This document shows, piece by piece, positions 1 to 10,148 of a stretch of DNA of 64,000 nucleotides (position 1 is its first letter; every line of letters begins with the position of its first letter). The stretch is from Hydrogenophilaceae bacterium (GTDB lineage Bacteria; Pseudomonadota; Gammaproteobacteria; Burkholderiales; Thiobacillaceae). A program made the position numbers and the translations under genes. Below the pieces are notes generated by a model. It was not told where the DNA came from. It was given only the letters and a program-made list of their open reading frames with translations, and made no database searches. The DNA is taken from assembly GCA_024709485.1 (NCBI GenBank), contig JANJWO010000033.1:18383-82382 (forward strand), given 5' to 3'.

Positions 1-125
1 TGCGGCCGATCTGCTGCCCGGCCGGCAAATCAGCGCGAATCCTGATCCGAGCGTAGTTGCTGGAACGCCAATGGCAAGCCCGGGCGTCCCTTTGCGGACC
101 GTGATCGGCGCCCGGGTCGCGCCCC

Positions 126-2801
126 TCAAAACCGTTTCACGACCTTCTTGATCGTCGGCTCCTCGCCCTCGCCGATCACGAAGCCCAGGCTGCTCACCAG
201 GCCCAGCATGTTGCGATTGCTGGTCAGCACGTCGCCTTCCATGGATTTCAGCCCCTTGTCGCGGGCGATGTCCATCAATGCCTCCATCATCTTGTAGCCG
301 ATGCCCTTTTGCTGCCAGGCATCGGCGATCGCCAGCGCGAATTCGCAGGATTCGCCGTCCGGATTGATGACATAGCGCGCCACGCCGATCTCGGTTTCGC
401 TGCGGCCTTCCACCAGCACGGCGATCAGCGCCATCTCGCGGTCGTAGTCGATCTGGGTGAAGCGCGCCAGCATGGCCGGGGAGAGTTCCTGCAATGCGCT
501 GACGAAGCGGAAGTATTTCGATTCCTGCGACAGGCCGCGCACGAAGGCCTGCTCGATCTCGGCGTCCTCGGGACGGATGGGGCGAATGACGAGGTCGATG
601 CCTTCCGGCAGCTGCATGCGGCTGACCAGGTGCGCGGGGTAGGGGTGGATCGCCATGTGCGCGTAGCGCTCGGCGCCGGCGGGCGGATACGCCACCTCGA
701 TGCGCGCATCCACCGCGATGGCGCCGTTTTCGTCAACGATGAGCGGGTTGATGTCCATCTCGCGGATGTGCGGAATCTCGCACACCATCTCCGACACGCG
801 CAGCAGCACGCGCTCCAGCATCTCCATGTCGACCGGCGGCAGGTGGCGGAACTGTTGCAGGAGGCGCGCGACATGCGTGCCCTGGATCATGTTGCCGGCA
901 AGGTAGCTGTTCAAGGGCGGCAGCGCCACCGAGCGGTCGCCCAGCACCTCGACCATGATGCCGCCGGCGCCGAAGGTGATCACCGGCCCGAACACCGGGT
1001 CGCTGGTCACGCCCACCATCAGCTCGCGGCCGTTGGGCTTCACCACCATGGGCTCGACCACGACGCCGTCGATGCGCGCATCGGGGCGGTTGGCCTGCAC
1101 CGACTCGATGATTTCGCGCCAGGTGGCGCGCACCGCCTGGGCGTTGCCGAGATTGAGGCGGATGCCGCCGGCATCGGACTTGTGCGTGATGTCGGGCGAG
1201 TTGATCTTCATCGCCACCGGCAGGCCCAGCTCCTCGGCCAACAGCAGCGCCTCGTTGGGCGAGCGCGCCACCATCGAGCGCGCGATGGGAATGCGGAACG
1301 CCGCCAGCACCGCCTTCGATTCCATTTCGCTCAGCACCTTGCGGCGCTCGGCGAGGGCATGCTCGATCACCAGGCGCGCGCCCTCGACATCCGGTTCCGA
1401 CTGGTGCGACAGCGGCCCCGGCGCCTGCATCAGCAGCTTCTGGTTCTGGTAGTAGGCGGAAATGTAGGAGAACACCTCCACCGCCGGCTCGGGGGTGCGG
1501 AAGCCGGGGATGCCGGTTTTGGCGAAAGCCTCGCGGCTCGCGGCCACCTGGGTGTCGCCCATCCAGCAGGCCAGCAGCGGCTTGTTGAACTGCCCGGCCA
1601 GCTCGATCACGGCGCGCGCCGCGCCGAGCGGATCGGTCATCGCCTGCGGCGTCAGGATCACCATCACGCCGTCGACGCCGGGGTCCTGCATGCAGGCCGT
1701 CACCGCCTGGCGATAGCGCTCGGCGTCGGCGTCGCCGACGATGTCCACCGGGTTGGCGTGCGACCAGGTGGCGGGCAGCGCCGCGTCCAGCTTGCGCCGG
1801 GTGTCTTCGGAAAGCTCGGCCAGCGCGACGCCGAGGTCGGCGGCGCGGTCGCTCGCCATCACCGCCGGGCCGCCGGCGTTGGTGACGATGGCGAGGTGGT
1901 TGCCGGTGGGGCGAAAGCGCGCGGACAGGGCCTTGGCCGCGGCGAACAGCTGCACCACGCTGGAGACGCGCACCGCGCCGGCGCGGCGGATGGCGGCGTC
2001 GAACACGTCGTCCGCCCCGACCAGGGCGCCGGTATGCGACAGCGCGGCCTTCGAGCCCGCCTCGTGGCGGCCGACCTTGATCAGGAACACCGGCTTGGTG
2101 CGGGCGGCGGCGCGCAGCGCGCTCATGAAGCGGCGCGCCTGGCGAATGCCCTCGATGTAGAGCAGGATGCTCTCGGTCTGCGGGTCCGACACCAGGTAAT
2201 CGAGGATTTCGCCGAAGTCCACGTCCGCGCTGGTGCCCATGGATACGATGCTGGAAAAGCCCACGTCGTTGGGCCGCGCCCAGTCGAGGATCGCCGTGCA
2301 CAAGGCGCCCGACTGCGACACCAGCGCCAGCTTGCCGGGCTTGGCGCCGCCCTTGCTGAAGGTGGCGTCGAGCCCGATGGAAGGCCGCATCACGCCCAGG
2401 CAGTTCGGGCCCACCAGCCGGATGCCGTGGCGCCGCGCGATATCCAGCACCTGGCGCTCCAGCGCGCGCCCGGCTGCGCCCGCCTCGCCGAAGCCGGCCG
2501 ACAGGATCACCGCCGCCTTCACGCCATGCCGGCCGCAGGCCTCGATGATGTCCGGCACCGTGTGCGCGCGCGTGGCGACGACCGCCAGATCGATGGGCGC
2601 GCCGATCGCTTCGATGTCGGGATAGGCGCGCTGCCCCTGGATCGCGGCATGGCGCGGGTTTACCGCGAAGAGCCTGCCCTGGTAGCCGCCCTCCAGCATG
2701 TTCCTGAAAATCACCCCGCCCACCGACGCAGGGCGGTCGCTCGCGCCGATCACGGCCACCGAGCGCGGGGAGAAGAGGGGGGAGAGGTAATGCTGGCTCA
2801 T
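126..2801 (-). CDS. ADP-forming acyl-CoA synthetase fused to GNAT acetyltransferase (Pat/PatZ-like)
   Basis: The 891-residue protein has an N-terminal CoA-binding Rossmann domain (about 10-105, IGASDRPASVGG), a succinyl-CoA-ligase-like region (about 150-300), an ATP-grasp domain (about 490-710, with HKSDAGG) and a C-terminal GNAT domain (about 735-890). This is the architecture of the protein lysine acetyltransferases Pat/PatZ, which acetylate and silence acetyl-CoA synthetase. Unlike E. coli PatZ as I recall it, this copy keeps the SHTGAL motif (His about 256) that carries the phosphorylated histidine in active ADP-forming synthetases. It may therefore still make acyl-CoA; that is inference. 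It is divergent from the deacylase-like gene at 2916. No gene is visible in the 125 bp downstream. The domain call is firm; substrate and activity are not. Confidence 0.9.
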   Translation of the reverse strand: MSQHYLSPLFSPRSVAVIGASDRPASVGGVIFRNMLEGGYQGRLFAVNPRHAAIQGQRAYPDIEAIGAPIDLAVVATRAHTVPDIIEACGRHGVKAAVILSAGFGEAGAAGRALERQVLDIARRHGIRLVGPNCLGVMRPSIGLDATFSKGGAKPGKLALVSQSGALCTAILDWARPNDVGFSSIVSMGTSADVDFGEILDYLVSDPQTESILLYIEGIRQARRFMSALRAAARTKPVFLIKVGRHEAGSKAALSHTGALVGADDVFDAAIRRAGAVRVSSVVQLFAAAKALSARFRPTGNHLAIVTNAGGPAVMASDRAADLGVALAELSEDTRRKLDAALPATWSHANPVDIVGDADAERYRQAVTACMQDPGVDGVMVILTPQAMTDPLGAARAVIELAGQFNKPLLACWMGDTQVAASREAFAKTGIPGFRTPEPAVEVFSYISAYYQNQKLLMQAPGPLSHQSEPDVEGARLVIEHALAERRKVLSEMESKAVLAAFRIPIARSMVARSPNEALLLAEELGLPVAMKINSPDITHKSDAGGIRLNLGNAQAVRATWREIIESVQANRPDARIDGVVVEPMVVKPNGRELMVGVTSDPVFGPVITFGAGGIMVEVLGDRSVALPPLNSYLAGNMIQGTHVARLLQQFRHLPPVDMEMLERVLLRVSEMVCEIPHIREMDINPLIVDENGAIAVDARIEVAYPPAGAERYAHMAIHPYPAHLVSRMQLPEGIDLVIRPIRPEDAEIEQAFVRGLSQESKYFRFVSALQELSPAMLARFTQIDYDREMALIAVLVEGRSETEIGVARYVINPDGESCEFALAIADAWQQKGIGYKMMEALMDIARDKGLKSMEGDVLTSNRNMLGLVSSLGFVIGEGEEPTIKKVVKRF

Positions 2802-2915
2802 GGCGGGGGCGGATGTGCTTAAATTCAGTATTGTTCGGACTGGCGCGGCAACGAGACCGGCCGCGCCTTTTCAGGATAGCCTAGCCGAAACCGGTCGTCT
2901 TTTGCCATCCGCGCC

Positions 2916-3839
2916 ATGCAAACCGCCTACATCAGCCACCCCGCCTGTCTGCTGCACGACATGGGGCGCGGCCATCCGGAATGCCCGGCGCGCATCCGCG
3001 CCATCGAAGACCAGCTCATCGCCTCGCAGATTCTCCCCTTGCTGCAGCACCACGACGCGCCGCGCGCCACGCGCGAACAGCTCGAGCGCGTGCACAGCGC
3101 GGCCTACCTGAATGAAATAGAAGCCGCCGCGCCGGGCGAGGGCCTCGCCATGCTCGACCCCGACACCTGGATGAACGCGCACAGCCGGGAGGCGGCCCTG
3201 CGCGCGGCCGGGGCGCTGGTGCTGGCGACCGATCTGGTCATGTCCGGCCGCGCCGAGAACGCCTTCTGCAACGTGCGCCCGCCCGGACACCACGCCAGCC
3301 GCGACCGCTCCATGGGCTTTTGCATCTTCAACAATGTCGCCGTCGGCGCGGCGCATGCGCTGGAACAGCACAAGCTTGCGCGCGTGGCCATCGTCGATTT
3401 CGACGTGCACCACGGCAACGGCACCGAGGAGATATTCCGCGACGATCCGCGCGTCATGCTGTGCTCCAGCTTTCAGCACCCCTTCTACCCGTACTGCGGC
3501 GCCGACACCGTGAGCGACCACATCATCCCCGCGCCGCTGCCGGCCTACACCGACGGCGCCGGCTTTCGCGCCGCGGTCACGGAAAAGTTCCTGCCGGCGC
3601 TGGCGCGCTTCAAGCCGCAGATGGTCTTCGTCAGCGCCGGCTTCGACGCCCACCGCGAGGACGACATGGCCAGCCTCAAGCTGGTGGAGGCGGATTACGC
3701 CTGGGTCACGCGGGAAATCAAGAAAGTGGCGGCCGCCCACGCCGACAATCGCATCGTGTCGACGCTGGAAGGCGGCTACGAACTGCACGCCCTGGGCCGC
3801 AGCGCCATGGCGCATGTCAAGGTGCTGTGCGACATGTGA
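2916..3839 (+). CDS. Histone deacetylase family (class II-like / AcuC-like) deacylase
   Basis: A 307-residue zinc-dependent amidohydrolase of the arginase/deacetylase fold. Visible active-site motifs are RPPGHHAS (catalytic His pair about 125-126), DFDVHHGNG (zinc ligands about D163 and H165) and SAGFDAHRED (third zinc ligand). Bacterial members remove acetyl groups from lysines, polyamines or acetoin-pathway proteins; the substrate cannot be read from sequence. The start gives a full-length domain beginning directly with the usual N-terminal strand. It diverges from the acyl-CoA synthetase/acetyltransferase gene across 114 bp, so a putative acetyl writer and eraser share one intergenic region. 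Confidence 0.9.
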   Translation: MQTAYISHPACLLHDMGRGHPECPARIRAIEDQLIASQILPLLQHHDAPRATREQLERVHSAAYLNEIEAAAPGEGLAMLDPDTWMNAHSREAALRAAGALVLATDLVMSGRAENAFCNVRPPGHHASRDRSMGFCIFNNVAVGAAHALEQHKLARVAIVDFDVHHGNGTEEIFRDDPRVMLCSSFQHPFYPYCGADTVSDHIIPAPLPAYTDGAGFRAAVTEKFLPALARFKPQMVFVSAGFDAHREDDMASLKLVEADYAWVTREIKKVAAAHADNRIVSTLEGGYELHALGRSAMAHVKVLCDM

Positions 3840-3888
3840 GCCGGTCTTGCCGGGGGCGTGCCCTTGCCGTGCGGCGCGCCGCGCGCGT

Positions 3889-4869
3889 TCAGAGCGGGGC
3901 GTCCAGGGCTTCGATGCTGCCGTTCGCCCAGAAATCGGCGCCCTTGCCGAGGAATTCGTCCCAGGGAAGGTAGTGCGAACCGTCGCAGGAAAAGGTGAGG
4001 CCGACCACGCCGTTGAAAATGTTGAGGGTGCCGCTCCTCAGGTAGAACATCTCGTCCATGAGGCGCAGGTCGCGCAGGTTGTCGAGGATGGGGCGGATCC
4101 TGTCCTTGGGCACCACGGCGTTGTCGGGATAAGGCTGATGCGGATAGATCAGGCAGGTGTCGGGATCGGTCAGCGCCTCGATGTCGAGCAGGCGGTAGCG
4201 GTAAGGGTCGTCGAACAGCCAGATCACGGCGCGGCTGCTGGAGAAGTGCAGGATGACATGGAACACGCCGTGGTCGACCATGAGTTCTTCCAGCACGCCC
4301 AGCACGGTATCGATGCTGTTGTCCATCATGCTGCTGATGCGGGTCTGGTGGAACACGGTGCCGCGGATGGCCGGATCGCCCTTGATCTGGCGCCAGTAGG
4401 TGGGCTCCTCGTAGAGCTTTCCCGTCAAGGGCAGGTTGCGCAGGTCGAAGTCGGCGCCGATGAAGCCCAGCACCTGGCCGGTTTGGCTGCGCACGATCTG
4501 GATGGCGGTGAGCGAGGGGCGCCGCGCGCGCAGGCTGATGTAGGCCTGCGAGAGCAGGAAGCCTTCGCTCGGCACGCGCTCGTTCATGTAAGGGCGCTCG
4601 GAACGGTCGCGCCCGAAATCCTTTTCGACCAGGCCGTCGCGGCTGATGTTGTCGCTGATCTGCACGGCGTCGGTGTTCAGCGCGTACATGTATTTGCACA
4701 TGGGCAGGCGCGCCAGGGCGGTGGTCAGGAGGTCGTCCAGCCTCTTGCGGTCGCCCCACACCTGGCTGCATGCCTCGGCGACCTGTTCGAGCGGTTCGCG
4801 CAGCAGTTCCTTGAGTGCCTCGCGCTGGCGGGCGATGCTTTCCTGCAGAGTGTTGAGCGGGTGTGTCAT
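3889..4869 (-). CDS. PDC (Cache-like) sensor domain protein
   Basis: A 326-residue soluble protein of a family I know only as PDC-sensor-domain proteins. About residues 55-150 look like a PDC/Cache ligand-binding fold (ISRDGL ... DFGRDRSERPYM ... AYISLRARRPSLTAIQIV ... GQVLGFIGADFDL). The remainder, with a run of hydrophobic strands and a conserved-looking DDPYRYRLLDIEALTDPD segment, matches no output domain I can name. No signal peptide or membrane segment is visible, which is unusual for a Cache-type sensor. It stands alone on the minus strand, convergent with the deacylase gene. An extended -10 lies 6 bp before the start codon. Function is unknown. Confidence 0.75.
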   Translation of the reverse strand: MTHPLNTLQESIARQREALKELLREPLEQVAEACSQVWGDRKRLDDLLTTALARLPMCKYMYALNTDAVQISDNISRDGLVEKDFGRDRSERPYMNERVPSEGFLLSQAYISLRARRPSLTAIQIVRSQTGQVLGFIGADFDLRNLPLTGKLYEEPTYWRQIKGDPAIRGTVFHQTRISSMMDNSIDTVLGVLEELMVDHGVFHVILHFSSSRAVIWLFDDPYRYRLLDIEALTDPDTCLIYPHQPYPDNAVVPKDRIRPILDNLRDLRLMDEMFYLRSGTLNIFNGVVGLTFSCDGSHYLPWDEFLGKGADFWANGSIEALDAPL

Positions 4870-4875
4870 GTGCGC

Positions 4876-4884
4876 AGTATATCA
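4876..4884 (-). promoter_or_regulatory. Extended -10 promoter, probably leaderless
   Basis: On the minus strand the sequence reads TGATATACT, a TGn extension plus a strong -10 (TATACT). It lies only 6 nt before the ATG of the PDC-sensor gene, so transcription would be expected to start at or next to the A of the start codon. No Shine-Dalgarno sequence is present. No good -35 was found. Confidence 0.45.
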
Positions 4885-4995
4885 ACGGCGCGTGAAGGTT
4901 TTTTGTCTCCGGGTGCCGCCGGTATTGCCCCATGAGCGGGCGGCCGGGCGCCATGAACAATTGCGGCCACGCCGGCCTGCGTCTGCGCGCGGCAC

Positions 4996-5024
4996 AAAAA
5001 AACCCCGGCTTGCCGGGGTTTTTT
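4996..5024. terminator. Rho-independent terminator (bidirectional)
   Basis: A perfect 7-bp stem CCCCGGC-TT-GCCGGGG (5003-5018) is flanked by an A tract on one side and TTTTTT on the other, so it has a U tract in either direction. It lies 16 bp past the stop codon of the cold-shock gene and would end that transcript. Confidence 0.85.
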
Positions 5025-5039
5025 CGAAGCAACCAGTGC

Positions 5040-5243
5040 TTAGGCGGGCTGAATGTTGGCTGCCTGCTTGCCCTTGGGGCCGGTCGTCACTTCGAAGGAC
5101 ACGCGCTGGTTTTCCTTCAGGGACTTGAAGCCGCTGGTTTTGATTTCGGAGAAGTGGGCGAACAGGTCTTCGCCGCCGCCGTCGGGGGTGATGAAGCCGT
5201 AGCCTTTGGTGTCATTGAACCATTTGACGATGCCAGTTTGCAT
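5040..5243 (-). CDS. Cold-shock protein (CspA family)
   Basis: A 67-residue single cold-shock (OB-fold) domain with RNP1 (KGYGFITP) and RNP2 (DLFAHF), of full family length. It is a nucleic-acid-binding RNA chaperone of the cytoplasm. An AAGGA Shine-Dalgarno precedes the start. More than 100 bp of AT-richer leader and an own terminator suggest a monocistronic unit, with the long 5' leader typical of csp genes. Which paralogue it is cannot be told. Confidence 0.93.
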   Translation of the reverse strand: MQTGIVKWFNDTKGYGFITPDGGGEDLFAHFSEIKTSGFKSLKENQRVSFEVTTGPKGKQAANIQPA

Positions 5244-5617
5244 GTGTGTTTCCTTAAATTAAAGACTTGAATTCGGCGCCCCGGCTATGGGGCCCGGTGG
5301 GCGCTTGCCCGAATCTATCGAAATCAAGGAAAAACTGATCAAACTGATGCCGCATTTACAACTTGAATCCCACAGATTGCCGCCACAGTACACGGCTTTC
5401 GCCAATTCTCCTAGCAAAATTTTCGAGAGGTTTTGGCGGGGACGGGGGGCAAGACCGTGGGGGCGTCGACCGACAGGGTTTGCCGGGCGGGCCGTTGCGC
5501 CTTGATGCAGGCTTTTCCAAGACAGCCAAGGCTTTGCCGGGTTATACTAACGGGCTAATTTTCAAGACTTTTTCAGTTTTTATTAACCCGAGTTTCCGAA
5601 CCTGACTGGAGCAAAGC
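5244..5617. other. 374-bp divergent intergenic region, csp and ndk
   Basis: No gene is supported here. The region is lower in GC than its surroundings, which fits control sequence. On the minus strand TTGATC-N18-ATAGAT (about 5300-5330) is a possible csp promoter with a leader near 80 nt (weak). On the plus side the ndk promoter is listed separately. Small ORFs inside have no ribosome site or recognisable protein. Confidence 0.5.
5519..5548 (+). promoter_or_regulatory. Sigma-70-type promoter for ndk
   Basis: AAGACA (5519-5524) and TATACT (5543-5548) are separated by 18 bp, about 70 bp before the ndk start. The -10 matches consensus at 5 of 6 positions; the -35 keeps GACA. Confidence 0.5.
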
Positions 5618-6043
5618 ATGGCGATTGAACGCACCCTTTCCATTATCAAACCCGATGCCGTGGGCAAGAATGTCATCGGCAAAATCTATTCGCGCTTCGA
5701 GACCAACGGCCTGACCGTCGTGGCCGCCAAGATGAAGCACCTGTCGCGCCGCGAGGCCGAAGGCTTCTACGCCGTGCACAAGGAGCGCCCCTTCTTCAAG
5801 GATCTGGTCGAATTCATGATCTCCGGCCCGGTGATGATCCAGGTGCTGGAAGGCGAGGCCGCCATCGCCAAGAACCGCGAGCTGATGGGCGCCACCGATC
5901 CCAAGAAGGCCGCGCCGGGAACCATCCGCGCCGATTTCGCGCAAAGCGTGGACGCCAACGCCGTGCACGGCTCCGATGCGCCGGAAACCGCCGCGGTGGA
6001 AATCGCCTATTTCTTCGCCGCCACCGAACTCTGCCCGCGTTGA
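5618..6043 (+). CDS. ndk: Nucleoside diphosphate kinase
   Basis: A 141-residue, full-length NDP kinase. It moves the terminal phosphate of ATP onto other NDPs through a phosphohistidine. The catalytic His is H117 in NAVHGSD, and the N-terminal [12 protein letters not shown] motif is intact. A Shine-Dalgarno (TGGAG) lies before the ATG. It is the first gene of a long plus-strand run and is followed after 4 bp by rlmN, the usual betaproteobacterial order. Confidence 0.97.
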   Translation: MAIERTLSIIKPDAVGKNVIGKIYSRFETNGLTVVAAKMKHLSRREAEGFYAVHKERPFFKDLVEFMISGPVMIQVLEGEAAIAKNRELMGATDPKKAAPGTIRADFAQSVDANAVHGSDAPETAAVEIAYFFAATELCPR

Positions 6044-6047
6044 TTAA

Positions 6048-7171
<1,124 letters not shown>

Positions 7172-7175
<4 letters not shown>

Positions 7176-7951
7176 AAAAGCAGGCATGGCTGTTGGCGCT
7201 GGCGGTTGTGGCGGGCTGCGCCGACATGGGCGCCGGCCGCTCCGCGGACTCGACGATGAGCGCGCCGGGGGTGGAGTCCGAGGCGCGTTCGCGCGCCAAG
7301 ATTTTCACCGAACTCGGCTTTGCCTATTTCAACCGCAGCCAGATGAAGGTGGCGCTGGACGAAGCGCGCAAGGCCATCGGCATCGACAACCGCTACGGGC
7401 CGGCCTATCACCTGCTTGGGCTGATCTACATGGATCTCGAGGAGGACCGGCTGGCGGAAGACAATTTCCGCAAGGCGCTGGACATCGACCGGGCGGATTC
7501 CGATGCGCACAACAGCTACGGCTGGTTCATGTGCACGCGCGGACGCTACGACGCAGGCCTTGCCCAGTTTCAGGAGGCCATGCGCAACCCGCTGTATGAC
7601 AAGCCCGAGCTGGCCATGACCAATTCCGGGCTGTGCAGCGAGAAAAAGGGCGACTTGAAGCAGGCGGAGGCCTATTACAACAAGGCGTTGAAGCTGGCGC
7701 CGAACGCGCCGCTGCCCATCATCAAGCTGGCCGGGCTCAATTTCCGCATGGGCAATCTCAACGAGGCGCAGCGCCTGCTTTCGCGCCATCAGCAAATCTC
7801 CCCACCCACGGCCGAGGCCCTGTGGCTGGGCTTGAAAATCGAACGCAAGCTGGGCGACAAGTCACAGGAAGCGGCATACAACCAGCAGCTGCGCCGCAAC
7901 TTCCCTGAAGCGCCGGAAACGCAATTGCTGCTGCGAGGACAATACGAATGA
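7172..7951 (+). CDS. pilW: Type IV pilus biogenesis/stability lipoprotein PilW (PilF)
   Basis: A 259-residue lipoprotein with a signal peptide ending in the lipobox VAGC (Cys about 16), followed by several TPR units (about 40-250; for example [19 protein letters not shown] and [19 protein letters not shown]). The family pilots assembly of the PilQ secretin in the outer membrane. The start overlaps the rlmN stop by ATGA and the end overlaps rodZ in the same way, so the three are co-translated. The placement between rlmN and rodZ supports the call. Confidence 0.92.
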
Positions 7952-8811
7952 GCGAGGAAGGACTCGGGATCGGCGCGCGGCTGCGCGCCGCACGCGAGGC
8001 GAAAGGCTGGAGCGCGCAGGAGGCGGGTAGCCGCCTGCGCCTGATGGCGCGCCAGATTCTGGCGATCGAGGCGGAAGATTTTTCCAGGCTGGGGCAGCCG
8101 GTATTCGCCCGCGGCTTCGTGCGCAATTACGCCAAGCTGCTGGGGCTGGACCCGGACGAACTGCTGGATCGAATGACCACCGTCAAGACGGTGCGGGTGC
8201 AGGAAGCCGAGAATTTGCCGTTTACCCCCGGCCAGGATTTCTGGCGCTCGCCCTGGGTGCTGGGGGGCATTTTCGCCGTGATCCTGGTCGTGGCCGTGCC
8301 GCTGGGCTTGTACTGGTGGCTGAGCAGCGGCGAGGAGGCGCCGCCCGTGCCGGCTGTGGAGAAGCCGCTGCCGCCGCCGCCGCCGCCCGCCCCGCAAGTC
8401 CAGATCGAAGAGCAGCAGGCGCCGGAAGCGCCCGCAGCCGAGGCCGAGCCGGCGGGCGCAGCGACACCCGAATCCGCGCCGCCGGCCGCTGCGCCGCCGC
8501 CCGCTGCGCCCGCGCCCTCCACCGCCGCACCCGCGCCGGCTGGGGCGCCGGCCGCCGTCGCCGAGGCGCCGAGCGCCGACCTGCGCCTGCAGTTTGACGA
8601 AGTCTCCTGGGTGCAGGTGCGCGACAGCAGCGGACGCATCGTGCAGTCGGGCCTGAACCCGGCGGGCGCGGCCGTCGATGTCGCCGGCAAGGCGCCTTTC
8701 TATCTGGTGGTGGGCAATGCCGAGAAGGTGCGCGTGATCTACAAGGGCAAGACCATCGATCTCAAGCCCTTCACTTCCGTCGACGTGGCGCGGCTGACCT
8801 TGAACCCATGA
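7948..8811 (+). CDS. rodZ: Cytoskeleton protein RodZ-like
   Basis: A 287-residue protein with a cytoplasmic Cro/CI-type helix-turn-helix (about 5-75, [19 protein letters not shown]), one membrane segment (about 95-118), a long Pro/Ala-rich periplasmic linker (about 130-210) and a C-terminal DUF4115 beta domain (about 210-287). RodZ links MreB to the wall-elongation machinery and sets rod shape. The linker is low-complexity and GC-rich and may vary between strains. It overlaps its neighbours by 4 bp on both sides. Confidence 0.92.
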   Translation: MSEEGLGIGARLRAAREAKGWSAQEAGSRLRLMARQILAIEAEDFSRLGQPVFARGFVRNYAKLLGLDPDELLDRMTTVKTVRVQEAENLPFTPGQDFWRSPWVLGGIFAVILVVAVPLGLYWWLSSGEEAPPVPAVEKPLPPPPPPAPQVQIEEQQAPEAPAAEAEPAGAATPESAPPAAAPPPAAPAPSTAAPAPAGAPAAVAEAPSADLRLQFDEVSWVQVRDSSGRIVQSGLNPAGAAVDVAGKAPFYLVVGNAEKVRVIYKGKTIDLKPFTSVDVARLTLNP

Positions 8812-10055
8812 GCGCAATACCCGTGAGCCAGATCGGCTGTTCTTCCCGGCGCAGGCGCCAGGCGCGCATCGGCCATGTACTGGTGGGCGGCGGCGCGCCC
8901 ATCGTCGTGCAGTCCATGACCAATACCGACACCGCGGACGTGGCCGGCACGGTGGCGCAGGTGGCGGATCTGCACCGCGCCGGCTCGGAGCTGGTGCGCA
9001 TCACCGTCAACACCCTGGAAGCCGCGCAGGCGGTGCCTGAAATCCGCAACAAGCTCGACGCCCTGGGCGTCGACGTGCCCCTGATCGGCGACTTCCATTT
9101 CAACGGCCACAAGCTGCTGACGCAGGTGCCGGCATGCGCCGCAGCGCTGGCCAAACTCAGGATCAACCCCGGCAACGTCGGGCGCGGCGAGCGGCGCGAC
9201 GAGCAGTTCGCCACGCTGATCGAAATCGCCTGCAAGTACGACAAGCCGGTGCGCATCGGTGTGAACTGGGGCAGCCTCGACCAGGAGCTGGCGGCGCGCA
9301 TGATGGACGAGAACGCCAAGCTTGCCGAGCCCGCGGACGCCCGAGACGTGATGTTCCAGGCCATGATCGCCTCCGCGCTGCAGTCGGCGAAGCGCGCCGA
9401 GGAACTGGGCCTTGCCGGCGACAAGATCATCCTGTCGTGCAAGATGAGCGGGGTGCAGGATCTCATCACCGTGTACCGCGACCTCGCCGCGCAGTGCGAC
9501 TACCCGCTGCACCTCGGCCTCACCGAAGCCGGCATGGGCAGCAAGGGCATCGTCGCCTCCACCGCGGCGCTGGCGGTGCTGCTGCAGGAAGGCATCGGCG
9601 ACACGATCCGGGTTTCGCTGACGCCGGAGCCGGGCGAATCGCGCACCAAGGAGGTGCAGGTGGCGCAGGAGATTCTGCAGACCATGGGCCTCAGGGCGTT
9701 CACCCCGCTGGTGACGGCTTGCCCCGGCTGCGGCCGCACCACCTCCACCGTGTTCCAGGAGCTCGCGCTCAGGATCCAGACCTGGCTCAGGGGCCAGATG
9801 CCGGCCTGGCGCGGCGTGTATCCGGGCGTGGAGGAGATGAAAGTTGCGGTCATGGGCTGTGTGGTCAACGGTCCGGGCGAGTCCAAGCACGCCAACATCG
9901 GCATCTCGCTGCCCGGCACCGGCGAAGTGCCGGTGGCGCCGGTGTACGTCGACGGCAGGAAGACCGTGACCCTGAAGGGCGACCGCATCGCCGAGGACTT
10001 CCAGGCGATCGTGGAAGACTACGTGCGCAGCCATTACGGCGCGCAAGAACATTAA
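8808..10055 (+). CDS. ispG: 4-hydroxy-3-methylbut-2-en-1-yl diphosphate synthase IspG
   Basis: A 415-residue [4Fe-4S] enzyme of the MEP isoprenoid pathway that converts MEcPP to HMBPP. The TIM-barrel N-terminal part begins with the [17 protein letters not shown] signature. Iron-sulfur cysteines are in ACPGCGRTT and GCVVNGPGE near the C terminus. The start overlaps rodZ. A 9-nt-module hairpin begins three bases after the stop. Confidence 0.97.
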   Translation: MSAIPVSQIGCSSRRRRQARIGHVLVGGGAPIVVQSMTNTDTADVAGTVAQVADLHRAGSELVRITVNTLEAAQAVPEIRNKLDALGVDVPLIGDFHFNGHKLLTQVPACAAALAKLRINPGNVGRGERRDEQFATLIEIACKYDKPVRIGVNWGSLDQELAARMMDENAKLAEPADARDVMFQAMIASALQSAKRAEELGLAGDKIILSCKMSGVQDLITVYRDLAAQCDYPLHLGLTEAGMGSKGIVASTAALAVLLQEGIGDTIRVSLTPEPGESRTKEVQVAQEILQTMGLRAFTPLVTACPGCGRTTSTVFQELALRIQTWLRGQMPAWRGVYPGVEEMKVAVMGCVVNGPGESKHANIGISLPGTGEVPVAPVYVDGRKTVTLKGDRIAEDFQAIVEDYVRSHYGAQEH

Positions 10056-10057
10056 TG

Positions 10058-10133
10058 ACACAGAGGAAACAGAGGGAGCAGAGGAAATCTTTTTTGTCAG
10101 GGGTTGCCTCTGTTACCTCTGCTGCCTCTGTGT
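10058..10133 (+). repeat. CAGAGG modular hairpin, copy 1 (ispG-hisS)
   Basis: The left arm (10058-10084) is three 9-nt modules NNNCAGAGG. The right arm (10107-10133) is three modules in inverted orientation. The first module, ACACAGAGG, is identical in both arms; the other two pair with changes confined to the first bases of the module. The loop is 22 nt. It ends 15 nt before the hisS start codon. Confidence 0.9.
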
Positions 10134-10148
10134 GAAATATTTTTTGAT

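Noticed and set aside
309..2822. 837-codon plus-strand open frame opposite the acyl-CoA synthetase gene
   Set aside because: It is a GC-driven shadow: the translation is rich in His/Arg/Gly with no recognisable domain, while the minus strand encodes a complete known family. The same applies to long antisense frames opposite rnr, glnD, ppsA, pyrG, eno and ligA.
5287..5605. Two small plus-strand frames between csp and ndk
   Set aside because: No ribosome site or family; the region carries the two divergent promoters.
10058..10133. CAGAGG hairpins as ordinary rho-independent terminators
   Set aside because: Stems are long and interrupted, no U tract follows the right arm, and copies lie between genes normally co-transcribed.
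10104..10148. N-terminal extension of hisS
   Set aside because: The added residues (Leu/Pro repeats) are the right arm of the CAGAGG hairpin read as protein.
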